Below, piece by piece: positions 25,035 through 33,959 of a stretch of 64,000 nt of DNA. The translations under genes and the position numbers were made by a program. This DNA comes from Phytoactinopolyspora halophila. Lineage in GTDB: Bacteria > Actinomycetota > Actinomycetes > Jiangellales > Jiangellaceae. Positions within the stretch are counted from its first letter, which is position 1. The number at the start of each line of letters is the position of its first letter. The stretch spans positions 20,398 to 84,397 of the forward strand of contig NZ_QMIG01000024.1 of the NCBI RefSeq assembly GCF_003287285.1, in the 5' to 3' direction. The notes under the pieces are model-generated. The model was given only the letters and a program-made list of their open reading frames with translations. It searched no databases and was not told the origin of the DNA.

Positions 25035-26054
25035 TCAGCGTGGTGCCCGGCCGGTACTTCCCCTCGTGACCAGGGCGGGAGTGTCCACCTGATAGTCGTC
25101 GACATCCTCGCCCCCGATCTTGGCGAGCAGGTGTTCGGCCGCGCGGGCACCGTGGGCCACGACATCCCGGCTCAGCGCCGACAGCGGCGGGTGCACGATA
25201 TGGCACAACACGGAGTCCTCCCACGCCACGATCGAGACCTGTCCCGGAACGTCGACGCCCATCTCGTGGGCAACCGACGTGCCGGCCACTGCCATCACGT
25301 CGTTGTCGTAGATGATGGCCGTGGGCCGTGGCGTGAGGCTGAGCAGCCGCCGCGTCACCTGAGAGCTCTGCTCCGCGCTGTAGTCCGTGCTCATTCCGGC
25401 CGGCTCGTCCAGACCCAGCCGCGCCACCGCGGCGTCGAAGGCGGCCTGGCGCTGCTGGGTATGCAACATGCTCGGCAATCCGCTGACATGTGCGAGCCGG
25501 CGATGTCCCAGGGCAGCGAGATACTCGACGATCATCGCCATGCCGGCCGAATCGTCGACCCAGACGCCGGGCAACGTGCTGCGCTCGGCCGGACCACCGA
25601 TGATCACTGCCGGTAGGTCCAGCTGTTCAAGGACGGGAAGTCGCGAGTCGCCCACCCAAAGATCGGCGATGAACGCGCCGTCGATACGCTGCTCGGCCCA
25701 CCACCTGCGATAGATCGCGATCTCCGCCTCGTGATCACTCACGATCTGCAGGTGCAACGCCACCGATGCGGCAGACAGCGCCGTCTCGATCCCCGAAATC
25801 AATCTCATGAAGAACGGCTCGATGCCGAGGACGCTCGCCGGCCGCGCCAGGGCAAGCCCGACCGCGCCGGCACGAGCCCCTGACAGTGCCCGCGCTGCGC
25901 TGTTGGGATGCCAGTTCATCTCGGCCGCGAGCTTGAGGACTCGCTGCCGGGTTGCCTCCGACACCCCTGGCCGGCCGTTGAGCGCATACGACACGGCACC
26001 CTTGGAGAGGCCAGCACGCTTGGCGATGTCGGCGATCGTCGGCGGCTTGGTCAC
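25035..26054 (-). CDS. LacI-family transcriptional regulator
   Basis: 339 residues. The N-terminal helix-turn-helix TIADIAKRAGLSKGAVSYAL and hinge HPNSAARALSGARAGAVGLA are classic LacI/GalR. The periplasmic-binding-protein-like effector domain follows (GDSRLPVLEQLDLPAVIIGG, later NDVMAVAGTSVAHEMGVDVP). It lies 77 bp downstream of the last ABC transporter gene on the same strand, so it is probably their local repressor. A perfect 16-bp palindrome matching LacI/CebR operators sits at 31800-31815, ahead of the first transporter gene. The effector is likely a sugar or oligosaccharide. Confidence 0.92.
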   Translation of the reverse strand: MTKPPTIADIAKRAGLSKGAVSYALNGRPGVSEATRQRVLKLAAEMNWHPNSAARALSGARAGAVGLALARPASVLGIEPFFMRLISGIETALSAASVALHLQIVSDHEAEIAIYRRWWAEQRIDGAFIADLWVGDSRLPVLEQLDLPAVIIGGPAERSTLPGVWVDDSAGMAMIVEYLAALGHRRLAHVSGLPSMLHTQQRQAAFDAAVARLGLDEPAGMSTDYSAEQSSQVTRRLLSLTPRPTAIIYDNDVMAVAGTSVAHEMGVDVPGQVSIVAWEDSVLCHIVHPPLSALSRDVVAHGARAAEHLLAKIGGEDVDDYQVDTPALVTRGSTGRAPR

Positions 26055-26131
26055 TCATCCTCCCCAGAATTCTGCGCATTCCGACGCGCTTCGCACCGTC
26101 ATCATTCCACCGGCGTCGGCACCACCAACAC

Positions 26132-26917
26132 TCATTTCTGCCAGCGTCGATCCAGGCGCGGCACCGACGCCAGGAGCTGCTGCGTGTACGGGTGCTGGGG
26201 ATCGGTGAACACGGCCGTCGTCTCGCCCGTCTCGACCATGACCCCTTTTTGCAGGATGACGGTCTTGTCGCTGATGTAGTTGCCCAGCGCGAGATCGTGC
26301 GTGACGAAGAGGATACCCAGTCCGTCGGCCTTGAGTTCGGCAAGCAGGTTCAACACGTCGATCCGGGTGGAGGCATCGAGCATGCTGATGATCTCGTCGG
26401 CGACGAGGACCTTGATGTCGAGCAACAACGCGCGGGCAATCAGCAGGCGCTGCAACTGGCCACCACTGAGCTGGTGCGGGTACTTGTTCACCACGGCCGC
26501 CGGGTCGAGCCGCACCGCGTCGAGAGCGGCCTCCACCTTGTGCTGCCACGCGTCGCGGCCCATCGACGAGAAGTACTGGCCCTTGAGCATCGCGAATACG
26601 CGATCCGCCTTGAAGATCGGGTTGAACGAGCTGAACGGATCCTGGAACACACCTTGAACGTGGCGATAGTAGTTCTTCAGACCGCGGCCCCGGTACGTGG
26701 AGATGTCGACGCCGTCGAGCGTGATCGTGCCCGAGGTGATCGATGCCAGGCGCAGCACCATCTTCCCGATCGTCGTCTTGCCGCTGCCGCTCTCCCCGAT
26801 CAGGGACACCACCTCGCCCGGATTGATGTCGAAGCTGACATCCTGCACCGCCGTCAGCTGGTTCGTGCCGAACGCACCCGTCCGATACACCTTCGATACT
26901 CGATCAACCGTCAACAT
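26132..26917 (-). CDS. ABC importer ATP-binding protein, DppF/OppF-like
   Basis: 261 residues from the ATG at 26917. Walker A is LIGESGSGKTTIGKMVLRLA, signature LSGGQLQRLLIAR, Walker B VLVADEIISMLD, and switch FVTHDLALG. The frame is open upstream to 27028, but that extension overlaps the previous ATPase gene and is not family-like. The chosen start sits 2 bp after the upstream stop, with 'ggaagg' as ribosome site. It pairs with the next ATPase to energise the importer. The protein lacks the long C-terminal oligopeptide tail seen on its partner. Confidence 0.9.
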   Translation of the reverse strand: MLTVDRVSKVYRTGAFGTNQLTAVQDVSFDINPGEVVSLIGESGSGKTTIGKMVLRLASITSGTITLDGVDISTYRGRGLKNYYRHVQGVFQDPFSSFNPIFKADRVFAMLKGQYFSSMGRDAWQHKVEAALDAVRLDPAAVVNKYPHQLSGGQLQRLLIARALLLDIKVLVADEIISMLDASTRIDVLNLLAELKADGLGILFVTHDLALGNYISDKTVILQKGVMVETGETTAVFTDPQHPYTQQLLASVPRLDRRWQK

Positions 26918-26919
26918 CG

Positions 26920-27870
26920 TCACATCGCCTTCCAGCACGCCACCGAGTGGCCGGGCTCGATCTCCACGAACGGGGGCTCTTCCACACACTTGTCGAACGC
27001 CAGCGGACACCGGGCGCGGAACCGGCATCCGCCGGGAGGATCGAGCAATCCCGGTGGCGTTCCCGGAATCCCGGCAAGTTGCTGCTCCTCGTAGCGCACG
27101 CCGACCTCGGGAAGTGACGAGATGAGCTGCTGCGTGTACGGGTGCCGCGGCTGTTTCACCAGCGTGTCGGCGGGGGCTTTCTCCGCCAGCTTTCCCGCGT
27201 ACATGACCATGATCGTGTCGGCGATCTGGTAGACCAGCGAGACGTCGTGGGTGACGAAGATCAGGCTGGTCACGAATTCCCGATCGCGGAACTCCGCCAT
27301 CGTCTCGGCAACTGCCCGCTGCGTGGACACGTCCAGCGCGGACGTCACCTCGTCGGCGATGAGCAGGGACGGGTTCAACAGCGTCGAGAGCACCATCACG
27401 GTGCGCTGCTTCATCCCGCCGGACAGCTCGATCGGAAACATGGTCAAGACATCCCGGGACAGGCCCACTAGCTCCAGGCGACGCTCCAGCTCGGGACGGA
27501 GCTGTTTGAAGTCGACGCCACGCGACTCCAACAACTCGCGCATCATCGTGCCGATCTTGCGGATCGGGTTCATCGCGCTCATGGCATACTGCGGAATGAT
27601 CGACACGTCGGTGAACCGGAACCGGTTCATCGCGCGGTCGTCTTCCAGGGGCAACACGGAGCCGTCAAGTTCGACCGTTCCCCCGATGTGACGCATGCGG
27701 CCGTCGAGGCGGATCAGGCTCTTGCTGAGCGTCGTCTTGCCGCAGCCGGATTCCCCGGCCACCCCCATGATCTCGCCGTCCTCCACGGTGAACGTGACGC
27801 CGTCGAGGGCCTGTACGTCCCCGTGCACGGTGCGGTAATAGACCCGCAGGTCGTCCACGTGCAGGCTCAT
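26920..27870 (-). CDS. ABC importer ATP-binding protein, DppD/OppD-like
   Basis: 316 residues. Walker A is VAGESGCGKTTLSKSLIRLD, signature LSGGMKQRTVMVLSTLLNPS, Walker B LLIADEVTSALDVSTQ, and switch FVTHDVSLVYQIADT. The C-terminal oligo/dipeptide-transporter tail is present (PGLLDPPGGCRFRARCPLAF), with cysteines typical of the FeS/structural motif in this subfamily. It starts 4 bp after the permease stop. It is the second ATPase subunit of a heterodimeric family-5 solute importer. Confidence 0.92.
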   Translation of the reverse strand: MSLHVDDLRVYYRTVHGDVQALDGVTFTVEDGEIMGVAGESGCGKTTLSKSLIRLDGRMRHIGGTVELDGSVLPLEDDRAMNRFRFTDVSIIPQYAMSAMNPIRKIGTMMRELLESRGVDFKQLRPELERRLELVGLSRDVLTMFPIELSGGMKQRTVMVLSTLLNPSLLIADEVTSALDVSTQRAVAETMAEFRDREFVTSLIFVTHDVSLVYQIADTIMVMYAGKLAEKAPADTLVKQPRHPYTQQLISSLPEVGVRYEEQQLAGIPGTPPGLLDPPGGCRFRARCPLAFDKCVEEPPFVEIEPGHSVACWKAM

Positions 27871-27874
27871 ACGC

Positions 27875-28852
27875 TCACATCTCCCTCAACTTGGGGTTGA
27901 ACACCTCGTCCAGGCCGACGTTGGTGAGATATGCCGATCCGGTGATCGCCGTGATTGCCGCGCCCGGAAAGACGAACCACCACCACAGGCCCAACGACAT
28001 CGCGGCCTGCTGGTTTGCCTGTTGCAACATCAGCCCCAGCGACATGCCGCCGCGCGGGCCCAGATTCAGGAAGTCGAGCGTGGCGGCGAACACGATGGCA
28101 CCCGCGAACAGCAAGATGAAGGTCATGACGAGGTACGACGCCATGTTGGGCGCGATCTCGCGGCGGATGATGCTCAACGTGCGCACTCCGCTCAGCCGCG
28201 CGAGGTCGACGAAGTCCCGCGCTCGCAGGGACAGCGTCTGGGCCCGTACCGCCCGGGCGACCCAGGTCCAGTTGAACAAACCGATCACGAGCGCCTGCGT
28301 GGCGGTGTTGGAGATGCCGAGGTACGCGGTCACGACGATCACGACGACGAACACGGGCAGGACGAGGACGATGTTCGTGATCATCATCAGGATCTCGTCA
28401 AGCCGGCCACCCCGGTATCCAGCGACGAACCCCATCGTCATGCCGATGAACGCGGAGATGGCAGCGGCCATGAGCGCGACCTGGAACGTCGCCCGGGTGC
28501 CGTGTGCGAGCTGGGTGAACACGTCCTGGCCGGTCCAGGTTGTGCCGAGCCAGAAATCGCTGGACGGCGCCGCTCCCAGCGGTCCGGCGTTGCGCTCGCG
28601 CGGCCCGAACTCGCTGAACAACGGGCCCAGCAACCCGAAGAGGAGGAACGCGACGATCACGGACAGGCCGAGGATCACCTTCGGGTTACGTAACGCGAAG
28701 TAGAGCATCTCCGAGCGCCGGCGCCCGGCCAGTGCGGGAGCCGCGCCGAGCGGATCGGTCGTCGCCGTCTGGCCTGGTGCGGCACTCGCAGGATCGGGAG
28801 CCGGCGCGGCCGCGCCGGAGCGACCGGCAGGGCTGGACTTCATGTCGGTCAT
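27875..28852 (-). CDS. ABC importer permease, DppC/OppC-like
   Basis: 325 residues. A cytoplasmic low-complexity Ala/Pro-rich N-terminus (residues 1-45) precedes the first membrane segment (VILGLSVIVAFLLFGLLGPL). A periplasmic loop and five more segments follow. The EAA loop is RARDFVDLARLSGVRTLSII. The ATG at 28852 overlaps the upstream permease stop by 4 bases; the frame is open much further upstream but that part is antiparallel shadow of the other permease. It forms the heterodimeric channel with the DppB-like subunit. Confidence 0.9.
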   Translation of the reverse strand: MTDMKSSPAGRSGAAAPAPDPASAAPGQTATTDPLGAAPALAGRRRSEMLYFALRNPKVILGLSVIVAFLLFGLLGPLFSEFGPRERNAGPLGAAPSSDFWLGTTWTGQDVFTQLAHGTRATFQVALMAAAISAFIGMTMGFVAGYRGGRLDEILMMITNIVLVLPVFVVVIVVTAYLGISNTATQALVIGLFNWTWVARAVRAQTLSLRARDFVDLARLSGVRTLSIIRREIAPNMASYLVMTFILLFAGAIVFAATLDFLNLGPRGGMSLGLMLQQANQQAAMSLGLWWWFVFPGAAITAITGSAYLTNVGLDEVFNPKLREM

Positions 28853-29850
28853 GCGCTCGCCCCCTGTAGCCCGGTCCGGGTACGCGGATCGACCCAGACG
28901 TAAACGATGTCTATGACGAAGTTGCAGATCAACACGCCAATCACCACGAAGAGCACGATGCCCTGGAGCAGGAAGAAGTCCGTGCTGGTGATGGCGTTGA
29001 GCAGCAGCAAACCCAGCCCTGGGTAGTTGAAGACCACCTCGGTAACGATGTTCCCGGTCAGCACCACGCCGAGCTGCAGAGCCAGGCCGGTGATCTGGGG
29101 AAGCATCGCGTTGCGGAAGGCGTACTTGCGAATCAGCCGTGGCGGCGCGCCGAGGGCGCCCAGGTAGTTGGAATAGTCCGACTCCAGCTCGTAGATCACC
29201 AGGTTGCGCATCCCGATCGCCCAACCCCCGAGCGCGACGAGGAACAGCGACAAGAACGGCAACACCCAGTGCAGTGCCAGACTGCCGATGAAGGACATGG
29301 AGAACTCCGGCACCAGGTTTCCGGAGTAGGCTCGCGAGCTCGGGAACCATCCGAGTTGCATCCCGCCGAACCACACCAGCAAGATCGCCAGCCACATGTA
29401 CGGTGTCGCGGTCAGCAAGTACGAGACGGGCAGCACCGTGTTGTCGAGTGCCTTCCGCCGGGCCGCCAGCGCACCAAGCTTGTTGCCCACGTACCAGCTC
29501 AGCAGGATCGCCGGAATCAGCAGCGCGAGTGTGTACGGCAATGCCCCCATCACCAGATCGCCCACGGGCCTGGGAAACGACCACATGCTGATTCCCAGAT
29601 CTGGCGGCCACGAGAACAAAGAGCCCCAGTAGTTGAGATACTGCTGCCAGATCGGCACGTCGAGGCCGAACAGGTTCTCGTAATATGCCTGCATGCGGGC
29701 TGCCGCCTCCGGATCGCGCAGCCCCGCCCGGGACACCATGTCCGAGATCGGGTCACCCGGCATGAACCGCGGAAGCATCCAGTTGATGGTCACGGCAACG
29801 AACAGGGTCAGGGCGTAGATCAGCCCTTTTCGTCCGAGATATCGCCCCAC
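28849..29850 (-). CDS. ABC importer permease, DppB/OppB-like
   Basis: 333 residues with six predicted membrane segments. The opening GLIYALTLFVAVTINWMLPR and MPGDPISDMVSRAG are the DppB type. The EAA-like loop is YSNYLGALGAPPRLIRKYAF, and the C-terminus PGLGLLLLNAITSTDFFLLQ is diagnostic. It follows the substrate-binding protein gene by 103 bp. That gap contains a 14-bp perfect hairpin that could lower permease expression relative to the binding protein. Confidence 0.92.
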   Translation of the reverse strand: MGRYLGRKGLIYALTLFVAVTINWMLPRFMPGDPISDMVSRAGLRDPEAAARMQAYYENLFGLDVPIWQQYLNYWGSLFSWPPDLGISMWSFPRPVGDLVMGALPYTLALLIPAILLSWYVGNKLGALAARRKALDNTVLPVSYLLTATPYMWLAILLVWFGGMQLGWFPSSRAYSGNLVPEFSMSFIGSLALHWVLPFLSLFLVALGGWAIGMRNLVIYELESDYSNYLGALGAPPRLIRKYAFRNAMLPQITGLALQLGVVLTGNIVTEVVFNYPGLGLLLLNAITSTDFFLLQGIVLFVVIGVLICNFVIDIVYVWVDPRTRTGLQGASA

Positions 29851-29902
29851 AGGACCTCCTCGACCAGAGCCGGCGTCCGGCCCCCTTCGTGATCGGGTGA
29901 CA

Positions 29903-29942
29903 TCGGTCCCGGCCGGACCGTCACCGGGCCGGCCGGGACCGA
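29903..29942 (-). terminator. Intercistronic hairpin between SBP and permease genes
   Basis: tcggtcccggccgg (29903-29916) pairs perfectly with 29929-29942 across a 12-nt loop. In the mRNA it starts about 12 nt after the SBP stop codon. Hairpins here commonly stabilise the upstream message or partly terminate transcription, keeping binding protein in excess of the membrane subunits. Confidence 0.7.
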
Positions 29943-29953
29943 CGGATCGGTGG

Positions 29954-31747
29954 TCAGCCAGCCGGCTCGATCTCGGTGAACGTCATCAGCCCACCGAGCA
30001 TGAACTCGTTGGCCCACGTCGTCGGGTAGTAGTTGGGCGTATCCGGATCATCGGACGGCCAGTTCGTCCAGGTGGAGTCGTTCACCTGCGACCACAGGCC
30101 GTTGTACCAAAGCGGAATGATCACCATGTCTTCCAGCGTGATCTCCTGCAACTCGGAGACGATCTCCATGAAGCGCTCGTCGTCATCCGGATCATCGGTG
30201 GGCGGCGTGCCCAGCCGGGCGAGCTCCTGCGTGAGCTCCCACGCGTGCTCGTTCTCCACCCGGTGAGGGTTGTCCCGGTTCGCCTGCTCGTCCAGGACGG
30301 GTAGCTCATACAGGTAGAAGTACTGGGCAAACAGGTGGTTCTGCAGGAGCATCTGGTTGTCGAACACCAGATCGTAGTCGCCGGAGTCGCGCCGGGGATC
30401 CAGCTCCTGTCCGGGGTCGACGAAGTCGAGCACGACATTCACACCGACGTCGTGCAAGTTCTCCTCGATGACCTCGGCCGCCAGCTCCCAGTCGGTCCAC
30501 CCGCTCGGCACGATGAAGTCCAGCTCCATGTCCTCACCGTCCGGCGTCTCACGCCAGCCGTCACCGTCCTCGTCGACGTAACCAGCCTCATCCAGGATGC
30601 GTTCGGCTTCCTCCGGGTCGTAGCTGAAGCCGTGTTCCTCCACCACCTCGTCGTCACGGAATCCCTGGTCGAGCCACAGCGGCAGCATCCCCGTGGGGTC
30701 GGCCTTCTCGACGATGCCCTGGTAACCCGTGTCGACGATGTCGTCCACGTCGATGCTGAAGGCCAGCGCACGGCGCAAGTCTGCGTCGTCGGTCGGCGAC
30801 CGGTCGTGATTCGGGATCAGGGAGGCCGTATTCGCCGAGAGCATGTACGGCTCCTCGGAATAGAACGTGTGCACGCTCTCACCGAACTCAGGCACCTGGT
30901 TGATTCCCGGCAAGAAGAAGTTGCTCAGGTCCAGCTCGTTCTGCAGGATCTGGCTCATCGCAACTTCGTTGCTCTCGTTGCGGAAATCCACGACGTAACG
31001 CGCGGCCATCTCCAGACCCAGATGCTCCGTGGCCCACCAGTCGTCGTAGCGCTCGTACCGGGCCCGGTTCTCGTCGTGGCTGTGGTATTCGTAGGCACCA
31101 CTTCCGATCGTGATGTCCTCGCCCGAGGCCTCCGGGATCTCCTCGCGATCCATCTCGCCCCACGTGTGCTCCGGAACGATCTCGCGGTCGTAGAGCACGT
31201 TGTCCCACTGCCCGGCACGGGGGTCGGAGAAGTGGAAGCGCACCGTCAGATCGTCGACGACCTCCACCTCGTCGAGCCACTCGTCCAGCTCGGGAAACTC
31301 GACGCCGGGAACGTCGCGCAGGTCAAAGGTGAATTTCACGTCATCGGCGGTGAGCTGCTCGCCGTCGTGCCACGTGATCCCATCACGGAGCGCGACCTCG
31401 TAGACGTCCTCCTCGATCCATTCGCCGCTCTCGGCCAGCCACGGCTTCAGCTCGGCTTCCCAGGGATCGAACCAGAACAGCGTCTCGTACAGGAATCCGC
31501 GCACGAACGTTGCCTCACCGTCGGTGTTGGGGTTCCAGTCCTCGTACGTGCCCCACTCCGCACCGCCGGTATACACCGTCTCGTTGCGTGGAAACTCGCC
31601 GGCGTTTGCACTATCAGCGTCGTCAGTGTCCTCGGCCTCGTCGACGTTCTCGCCGTCGGCTACATCATCGGTCACGTCCTCGGTACAGGCAGCCAGCACC
31701 AGGCCAGCGCCGGCAAGCGGAACCAGAAATCTCCTCCACTGACGCAT
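29954..31747 (-). CDS. ABC importer substrate-binding lipoprotein (family 5, DppA/OppA-like)
   Basis: 597 residues. MRQWRRFLVPLAGAGLVLAA then Cys21 is a lipoprotein signal. A 35-residue very acidic linker (TEDVTDDVADGENVDEAEDT and on) follows, then the family-5 fold: GEATFVRGFLYETLFWFDP, DGITWHDGEQLTADDVKFTF, NAEDTD-like acid patches, and RRALAFSIDVDDIV. The ATG at 31747 has a strong ribosome site (gagaggag); longer in-frame starts to 31876 have none and would displace the signal. Family-5 proteins bind peptides or, in several actinobacteria, oligosaccharides. The LacI regulator and CebR-like operator favour a sugar ligand. Confidence 0.92.
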   Translation of the reverse strand: MRQWRRFLVPLAGAGLVLAACTEDVTDDVADGENVDEAEDTDDADSANAGEFPRNETVYTGGAEWGTYEDWNPNTDGEATFVRGFLYETLFWFDPWEAELKPWLAESGEWIEEDVYEVALRDGITWHDGEQLTADDVKFTFDLRDVPGVEFPELDEWLDEVEVVDDLTVRFHFSDPRAGQWDNVLYDREIVPEHTWGEMDREEIPEASGEDITIGSGAYEYHSHDENRARYERYDDWWATEHLGLEMAARYVVDFRNESNEVAMSQILQNELDLSNFFLPGINQVPEFGESVHTFYSEEPYMLSANTASLIPNHDRSPTDDADLRRALAFSIDVDDIVDTGYQGIVEKADPTGMLPLWLDQGFRDDEVVEEHGFSYDPEEAERILDEAGYVDEDGDGWRETPDGEDMELDFIVPSGWTDWELAAEVIEENLHDVGVNVVLDFVDPGQELDPRRDSGDYDLVFDNQMLLQNHLFAQYFYLYELPVLDEQANRDNPHRVENEHAWELTQELARLGTPPTDDPDDDERFMEIVSELQEITLEDMVIIPLWYNGLWSQVNDSTWTNWPSDDPDTPNYYPTTWANEFMLGGLMTFTEIEPAG

Positions 31748-31799
31748 CGTGTCGCTCCTCTCTCGGGTACGTCGTCGCGGGTGGCGTTCGCGGGACATT

Positions 31800-31815
31800 T
31801 CGGGAGCGCTCCCGA
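31800..31815. promoter_or_regulatory. LacI/CebR-type operator upstream of the ABC transporter operon
   Basis: tcgggagcgctcccga is a perfect 16-bp palindrome 53-68 bp upstream of the SBP start codon. Its core GGGAGCGCTCCC is the same as the well-known actinobacterial cellobiose repressor site TGGGAGCGCTCCCA. The adjacent LacI gene at 25035-26054 is the obvious candidate ligand. Only one copy is seen in the window. Confidence 0.8.
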
Positions 31816-32022
31816 GGGAGCTTCGGATACCCCTCGATGTCTTGGCTGTGTTGGGGGATGTCGCGTTGGCAGACACTCTGCTAGGCCGCCCGAGGCGCCG
31901 AGAGCGACCTACTGAACCGGATCACTAACGCAAAGAGAAACACAGCGGACATTTGACGTCAATACGCACGTACGTTGGTCGTTACGAAGATGAAATAGGA
32001 ACTGAAACGAATAAGGTCGTCA

Positions 32023-32095
32023 CGCCCCCTCCCATGATCATGAACACCTATCGACCTATGTGGCCGGTTTGTGTTCATGATCATGGGAGGGGGCG
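32023..32095. terminator. Long hairpin 1 downstream of aspS (25-bp perfect arms)
   Basis: cgccccctcccatgatcatg plus aacac (32023-32047) is repeated as its exact complement at 32071-32095, with a 23-nt loop. It lies between aspS and the SBP operon, both on the minus strand, about 90-165 bp beyond the aspS stop. It shares the 13-bp core TGATCATGAACAC with the palindrome at 39511-39592, so the two belong to one repeat type. Most likely a terminator. Confidence 0.8.
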
Positions 32096-32097
32096 AC

Positions 32098-32147
32098 CAA
32101 CGAACCGACATTATCGAGGTCATGGCCTCGATAATGTCGGTTCGTTG
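32098..32147. terminator. Long hairpin 2 downstream of aspS (22-bp perfect arms)
   Basis: caacgaaccgacattatcga plus gg (32098-32119) pairs perfectly with 32126-32147 around a 6-nt loop (tcatgg). It is only 2 bp from the neighbouring 25-bp hairpin and lies about 40 bp beyond the aspS stop. The loop-proximal AT content and short loop make it the better intrinsic terminator of the two. Its arms are unrelated in sequence to hairpin 1. Confidence 0.8.
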
Positions 32148-32186
32148 ACGACCTCTACGTTCGGTGCCGGCGGCTGCGGAACGCGG

Positions 32187-33959
32187 TCAGGAGCTCTCGT
32201 CCTCGCCGGGAATGACGTCTACCCCGGCCTCCTTGCGCTGCTGCGCGGTGATCGGTGCCGGAGCGCCGGTCAGCGGGTCGAAGCCGCCCCCGGTCTTCGG
32301 GAAGGCGATCACGTCCCGGATCGACTCCGTGCCAGCCAACAGGGCAACGATACGGTCCCAGCCGAAGGCAATACCGCCGTGCGGCGGCGCGCCGTACTTG
32401 AACGCGTCCAGCAGGAAACCGAACTTCTCCTGCGCCTGCTCGGGCGAGAGGCCCATCACATCGAACACCCGCTGTTGCACATCGCGGCGGTGGATACGGA
32501 TGGACCCGCCACCGATCTCGTTGCCGTTGCACACCAGATCGTAGGCATACGCCAGCGCATTCGCCGGATCGGCGTCGAAACTGTCCAGCCACTCGGGCTT
32601 GGGAGCGGTGAAGGCGTGATGCACGGCGGTCCAGGCACCCGTACCGACGGCGACGTCGTCGGTGTCGGCAACCGCCTCGAACATCGGTGCGTCGACGATC
32701 CACACGAACGACCACGCGTCCTCGTCGATCAGTCCGGTTCGCTGGCCGATCTCCAGGCGTGCCGCCCCCAGCAGGGACTGCGACGGTTTCCGGGAGCCGG
32801 CCGCGAAGAAGATCGCATCACCGGGATCGGCGCCCACCAGATCGGGAAGTGCCGCCCTTTCGGATTCCGAGAGGTTCTTGGCCACCGGACCGGACAGCTC
32901 GCCGTCCTCGCCGACCAGAACGTAGGCGAGACCTTTCGCGCCCCGCGCCTTCGCCCAGTCCTGCCAGCCGTCGAGCTCCTTGCGGGTCTGCGACGCGCCC
33001 CGCGGATACACGACGCCGCCGACGTAAGGAGCTTGGAACACGCGAAACGACGTGTCGGCGAAGTGGTCGGTCAGCTCCGTGATCGGCAGGCCGAACCGCA
33101 GGTCAGGCTTGTCTGTACCGTAGCGGTCGAACGCTTCCCGGTACGTCAGCCGCGGCATCGGCGTACGCACGTCGACGTCGATCAGCTTCCACAACGCCGC
33201 GACCACGCGCTCGCTCAGTTCGATGACATCGTCTTGCTCCACGAAACTCATCTCGATGTCGAGCTGGGTGAACTCTGGCTGCCGATCGGCGCGGAAGTCC
33301 TCGTCGCGGTAGCAGCGCGCGATCTGGAAGTACCGTTCGATGCCCGCCACCATGAGCAGCTGCTTGAACAGCTGCGGCGATTGGGGAAGCGCGTACCACG
33401 AGCCGGGCCGCAGGCGCGCCGGAACGACGAAGTCACGCGCGCCCTCGGGCGTCGAGCGGGTCATCGTGGGCGTCTCGACCTCGACGAAGCCATCGGCGAG
33501 TAACTCTTCCCGGGCCACCCGGTTCGCCTCGCTGCGCAGCCGGATGGCGGCCGCGGGACCGTCGCGGCGCAGGTCGAGGTAGCGATGACGCAGCCGCACC
33601 TCCTCGCCCACGGGCGCTGCGGTGGAGGCGTCGTCAATCTGGAACGGCAGCGGATCGGCCGTGCTCAGTATCTCGACGGAACCGGCGATGACCTCGATAT
33701 CTCCGGTGGGCAACGCCGGGTTCTCGTTGCCCTCGGGGCGCTTCTCCACCTGGCCGGTGATCTTCAAGCAGTATTCGCTGCGCAGCTCGTGGGCCACAGA
33801 CTCGTCCCGGACGACGACCTGGCTCACGCCCGACGCATCCCGCAGATCCAGAAACGCGACTCCCCCGTGATCTCGCCGGCGAGCGACCCATCCGGCGAGC
33901 GTGACGGTCTGGCCGGCGTGGCCGGCACGCAGCGTTCCGGCGTGGTGGGTGCGGAGCAC
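32187..33959 (-). CDS. aspS: Aspartyl-tRNA synthetase
   Basis: 590 residues, the bacterial type with OB-fold anticodon domain ([21 protein letters not shown]), class II core and GAD insertion. Motif 2 is [20 protein letters not shown], and motif 3 is [37 protein letters not shown] is strongly conserved. It is not within its usual operon partner set here; an AGCS symporter is divergent. Transcription likely ends at the paired hairpins at 32023-32147. Whether it is discriminating or also charges tRNA-Asn cannot be told by eye. Confidence 0.97.
   Translation of the reverse strand: MLRTHHAGTLRAGHAGQTVTLAGWVARRRDHGGVAFLDLRDASGVSQVVVRDESVAHELRSEYCLKITGQVEKRPEGNENPALPTGDIEVIAGSVEILSTADPLPFQIDDASTAAPVGEEVRLRHRYLDLRRDGPAAAIRLRSEANRVAREELLADGFVEVETPTMTRSTPEGARDFVVPARLRPGSWYALPQSPQLFKQLLMVAGIERYFQIARCYRDEDFRADRQPEFTQLDIEMSFVEQDDVIELSERVVAALWKLIDVDVRTPMPRLTYREAFDRYGTDKPDLRFGLPITELTDHFADTSFRVFQAPYVGGVVYPRGASQTRKELDGWQDWAKARGAKGLAYVLVGEDGELSGPVAKNLSESERAALPDLVGADPGDAIFFAAGSRKPSQSLLGAARLEIGQRTGLIDEDAWSFVWIVDAPMFEAVADTDDVAVGTGAWTAVHHAFTAPKPEWLDSFDADPANALAYAYDLVCNGNEIGGGSIRIHRRDVQQRVFDVMGLSPEQAQEKFGFLLDAFKYGAPPHGGIAFGWDRIVALLAGTESIRDVIAFPKTGGGFDPLTGAPAPITAQQRKEAGVDVIPGEDESS

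Noticed and set aside
30335..31915. Plus-strand open frame of about 526 codons
   Set aside because: Antisense to the substrate-binding lipoprotein gene; no recognisable motifs, Val/His/Arg-rich composition typical of shadow translation.
31953..33503. Plus-strand open frame of about 516 codons
   Set aside because: Antisense to aspS and running through the terminator hairpins.
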